Shown here one piece after another: positions 26,573 to 28,924 of a stretch of DNA of 28,924 bases. Position numbers and translations under genes: made by a program. The stretch's first letter is position 1; every line of letters starts with the position of its first letter. The notes under the pieces are model-generated. The model saw only the letters and a list, made by a program, of their open reading frames with translations, made no database searches and had not been told where the DNA came from. Origin of the DNA: Chrysophaeum taylorii (taxonomy: Eukaryota > Sar > Pelagophyceae > Pelagomonadales > Pelagomonadaceae); the NCBI GenBank assembly GCA_029834535.1, contig JAQMWT010000627.1, positions 1 to 28,924 on the forward strand. Direction: 5' to 3'.

Positions 26573-27409
26573 ATGGCAGAACACGCAGCACGAGCCGCAC
26601 CTAAGGCGATCACAGGTGCGGATATATTGAAGCTCGAAGCTCCTGTAGTTGAGTTTCTTTATGAGGGCAACCGCTTTCAGCTTCAGAACCGCAAGGTATC
26701 CTTGCAAATCAAGCATATCAAGCAATTACTACGGTCCAGTCATGCCGATGGTTTCCTCGAAAACGACTCGTATGAAGCATATACTCGGTCATGCAAGGAC
26801 TACGAAATCCTCCGGAATCAAATTCTCGATCGCGTTTTCCTTGAATGGAAGACCGATAGGGCTGCTGATCTCCGTTTAACTGTTGATGAGTTACCCCCTG
26901 AGTATCAGGAATGGCATTTCACCAACGAAGCTTTCCCCCACTTATCTGATGCAGAAGTAGCTCAGCTAACTACCATCTGTTACGACTATGAAGTCAAGGC
27001 ATTACGTCCTGAAATCAACACTCGTTTCTTAGAAGAGGAACGAATCTTAAATCGCGCGCACCCGAAGGCACTAGCTTTCGACACTCGTGTTCGTGCCCCG
27101 GTTACCAAGTTTTCGTTAACTGCAGCTGACTGGCACACTTACCAGAACACGTACGCTACCTTCTTGCACACTTACTTCAATCTCGAAAGTGTTGGAAAAC
27201 CGGCACTTGCGGCCTGGCCAGCCATCAATGAGATATACAACAAAAGCTATTTACCCAACAAGGCTCGAGCTATTATGCTCGTCGCCTTTAATCACTACGA
27301 GTCTGTTACGACTACTGATGTGTCTTATTTGAAACTGCAATTTAACTCTGTTGTTTATAATCCTAACTGGTATGTCCATGTATTTATCGAAGCTGTCCCT
27401 AGCATTTAG
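26573..27409 (+). pseudogene. gag: Gag N-terminal part of the right-edge copia-type element
   Basis: ATG 26573 is the first methionine in frame (MAEHAARAAPK). The protein has alternating helix-like segments. A block TYATFLHTYFNLESVGKPAL, then TTDVSYLKLQFN and NWYVHVFIE, matches the minus-strand element at the left edge. The frame ends at TAG 27407-27409, but homology continues in the next frame from 27393, so one extra base relative to the relative near 27392 breaks it. Gag would form the particle that packages element RNA. No zinc knuckle seen. The break is more likely mutation or error than programmed shifting, because the relative has no shift there. Confidence 0.68.
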
Positions 27410-28924
27410 GCAAATCTCTTACCAATTTAACCAGGAAGTGACTGACCTTCAATTCGACTTTGGCACTCTTTGCAGAAAAATCTATGGAGAGATACATCGG
27501 CATTATGCCGATAATACCAGCAACAACCGTTATGATCGTGGTTGGGTAGATTGGTGTTATACGTACGAAACCCGATCTTCATCTCGACCTGTACCAGAAG
27601 CTGAACGATTGTGTCGCCCTACCAACCCAAGCTACATTTTAGAATGCGCATTAGACCTGTACAGTGTCGTATCAAATGGGTCGAACAAAAGACGCTTAGA
27701 ACGCCCTGTTTCTTGGCAACCCTATGTCGGAGGTTTATCATCTCAACCAAAGCCAAAGTTACTACTTACAAACACTTTGGACTCATCAGACAAAAGTCTG
27801 ACTCAAACTGCTAACACATTCGCCTTCATCACTTCGTCCCAACATGGTACACCTTCCACGTTTAATGCTGGACGCTTGCGTAACTCTAATGATGCTCGCC
27901 AGCCTTTCTCTCGCAGCGATTTATCGTATCATCGTCCTGGTGATTCTTACGTCACCAAGAAAACTGCCGGACAGCCCCATGACCGTCCAATTTACCCCCG
28001 TACTTTTGACAGGTCCTCTCGGTCTAACATGAAATTATTAGATCGAACAAACCACACCTTAAACACCCTGCGAGAACAGTGTAGTGAACTTACGAAGCAT
28101 GTGACAGATAATGATACCACGGCTCAGCTACAACAGAATATCAGCAAGTTATTTGAGACTCTATTACAATCAGCTGACATTCCGTCAACGACATCTACTG
28201 AGGACAACAGTAGTTTACTTCGTCTAAACGAACAGCTCATGTTTGCAGAAGACATCATTTATGATGTAGACGTTCATCTATCCTCGACCGAAAAGTCGTT
28301 AAACTACGTGGAGCCACAACACCACACCGTCGTTACTGCTCCCACCCCAACAACAACTCCTCCTACTACAAACACACAGGGTAATCATTCCAATACTGTA
28401 GCTAACCTCTTTACCGCTTCCGCCATCTCGGCTTTACCACCAGCATTATTATCCTCGCTATCTTCACAGGTCCAATCTGCCCTCAATCTACCATCACAAG
28501 CCGAAACCAAAAGGGGTGCCGATCACACCTCTCTATCGTCATTTGACGAAAAACACGGCATGGCTGATGAGGCTGACGAGCCATCACCACCTGTTCAACC
28601 GATCATTACTCCAACGAATCTGTTATTGCTGAAGCACTTCTTTACCGCCAATCTCTCCACTACTTGCCCACATTCGGAAAACGCCTTCCTCACCAACTAC
28701 ATGAAGATAAACAGTGTCCCTCCACATTGCTCTTTCCTATATTTTGACTCTTGTGCTACCATCTCATTGATGTCCACCTGCGATTTCGCTATACCCAATC
28801 ATATAATACCATTGGACTCTACGTACGCTCCGATTGTTATTCAGACGGCAACAGGACAACAACGGGCATCACACATGATGTTAACACGCAGCATCGTTAT
28901 TCCCCTACAGCAATACGTAACTGA
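27393..28924 (+). pseudogene. gag: Gag C-terminal part and protease of the right-edge element, open at window end
   Basis: The frame beginning near 27393 is open for over 1.5 kb to the last base. It continues the gag homology (VDWCYTYETRS, RLERPVSWQPYV, FNAGRLRNSND, RSNMKLLDR), then a Thr/Pro/Ser-rich linker (about 28320-28480). It ends in a protease-like segment LYFDSCATISLM (DSCAT at 28746-28760), then VIQTATGQQ. DSCAT occupies the retropepsin D[ST]GA[ST] position with Cys for Gly, as in the left-edge relative. No stop is seen. Integrase and RT would lie beyond the window. Confidence 0.68.

Noticed and set aside
27385..27409. Programmed +1 frameshift in gag
   Set aside because: The shift lies inside a conserved block that the left-edge relative reads without a shift, and no known slippery or hungry-codon signal was recognised.

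Overview
The window reads as nuclear DNA of a transposon-rich eukaryote. It holds Ty1/copia-type LTR elements with initiator-tRNA primer sites, a Mutator-like (MULE) DNA transposon, Helitron helicase remnants, a short retroposon family and many minisatellites. I see no intact host gene, rRNA, tRNA or CRISPR array. A red alga or another protist would fit, but this is a guess from element content only; nothing fixes the taxon.

Layout. 1-3490 (minus): 5' half of a copia-type element, with LTR, half-tRNA primer site, gag and protease, broken by three in-frame stops; its LTR holds a 5'-truncated retroposon (B1). 3665-5625: an internally deleted copy of a small LTR family, carrying a solo LTR, and a 3' LTR that holds a full retroposon copy (B2), which in turn holds a 259-bp MITE. 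5655-8595: a nearly intact, recent copy of the same small LTR family. It has no reverse transcriptase or integrase but carries a 343-residue unknown ORF and an ORF with a cytosine-5-methyltransferase-like SAM motif. 8624-9286 (minus): a charged coiled-coil ORF. 9312-11340: repeats, a twinned TATA-box module, a GC-rich minisatellite and a G/T-rich tandem array.

11345-12344: C-terminal Helitron helicase fragment and a 19-bp minisatellite ending in CTAG-T. 12443-12807: a third retroposon copy (B3) with a clean 12-bp target duplication. 12970-14064: two convergent decayed reading frames of unknown origin. 14150-17632: a copia pol (end of protease, integrase, RT, RNase H) in one frame with three in-frame stops. 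17898-18643: second copy of the Helitron end. 18767-20885: decayed coding fragments, one with a MULE-type N-terminal zinc motif, each followed by an array of about 20-bp repeats. 20971-24963: a roughly 4-kb MULE whose inverted ends are each built from ten repeats phased at about 30 bp, enclosing a broken transposase. 25032-25745 (minus): copia RT/RNase H fragment. 25754-28924: 5' half of a second copia-type element pointing out of the window, related in gag-protease to the one at the left edge.

How the parts relate. The two outermost elements are divergent relatives that point away from each other and share the copia-style primer site. Insertions can be ordered: the small LTR family came before retroposon B, which came before the MITE. 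The features most worth testing are the small LTR element with its methyltransferase-like ORF and covarying leader hairpins, and the phased ends of the MULE.
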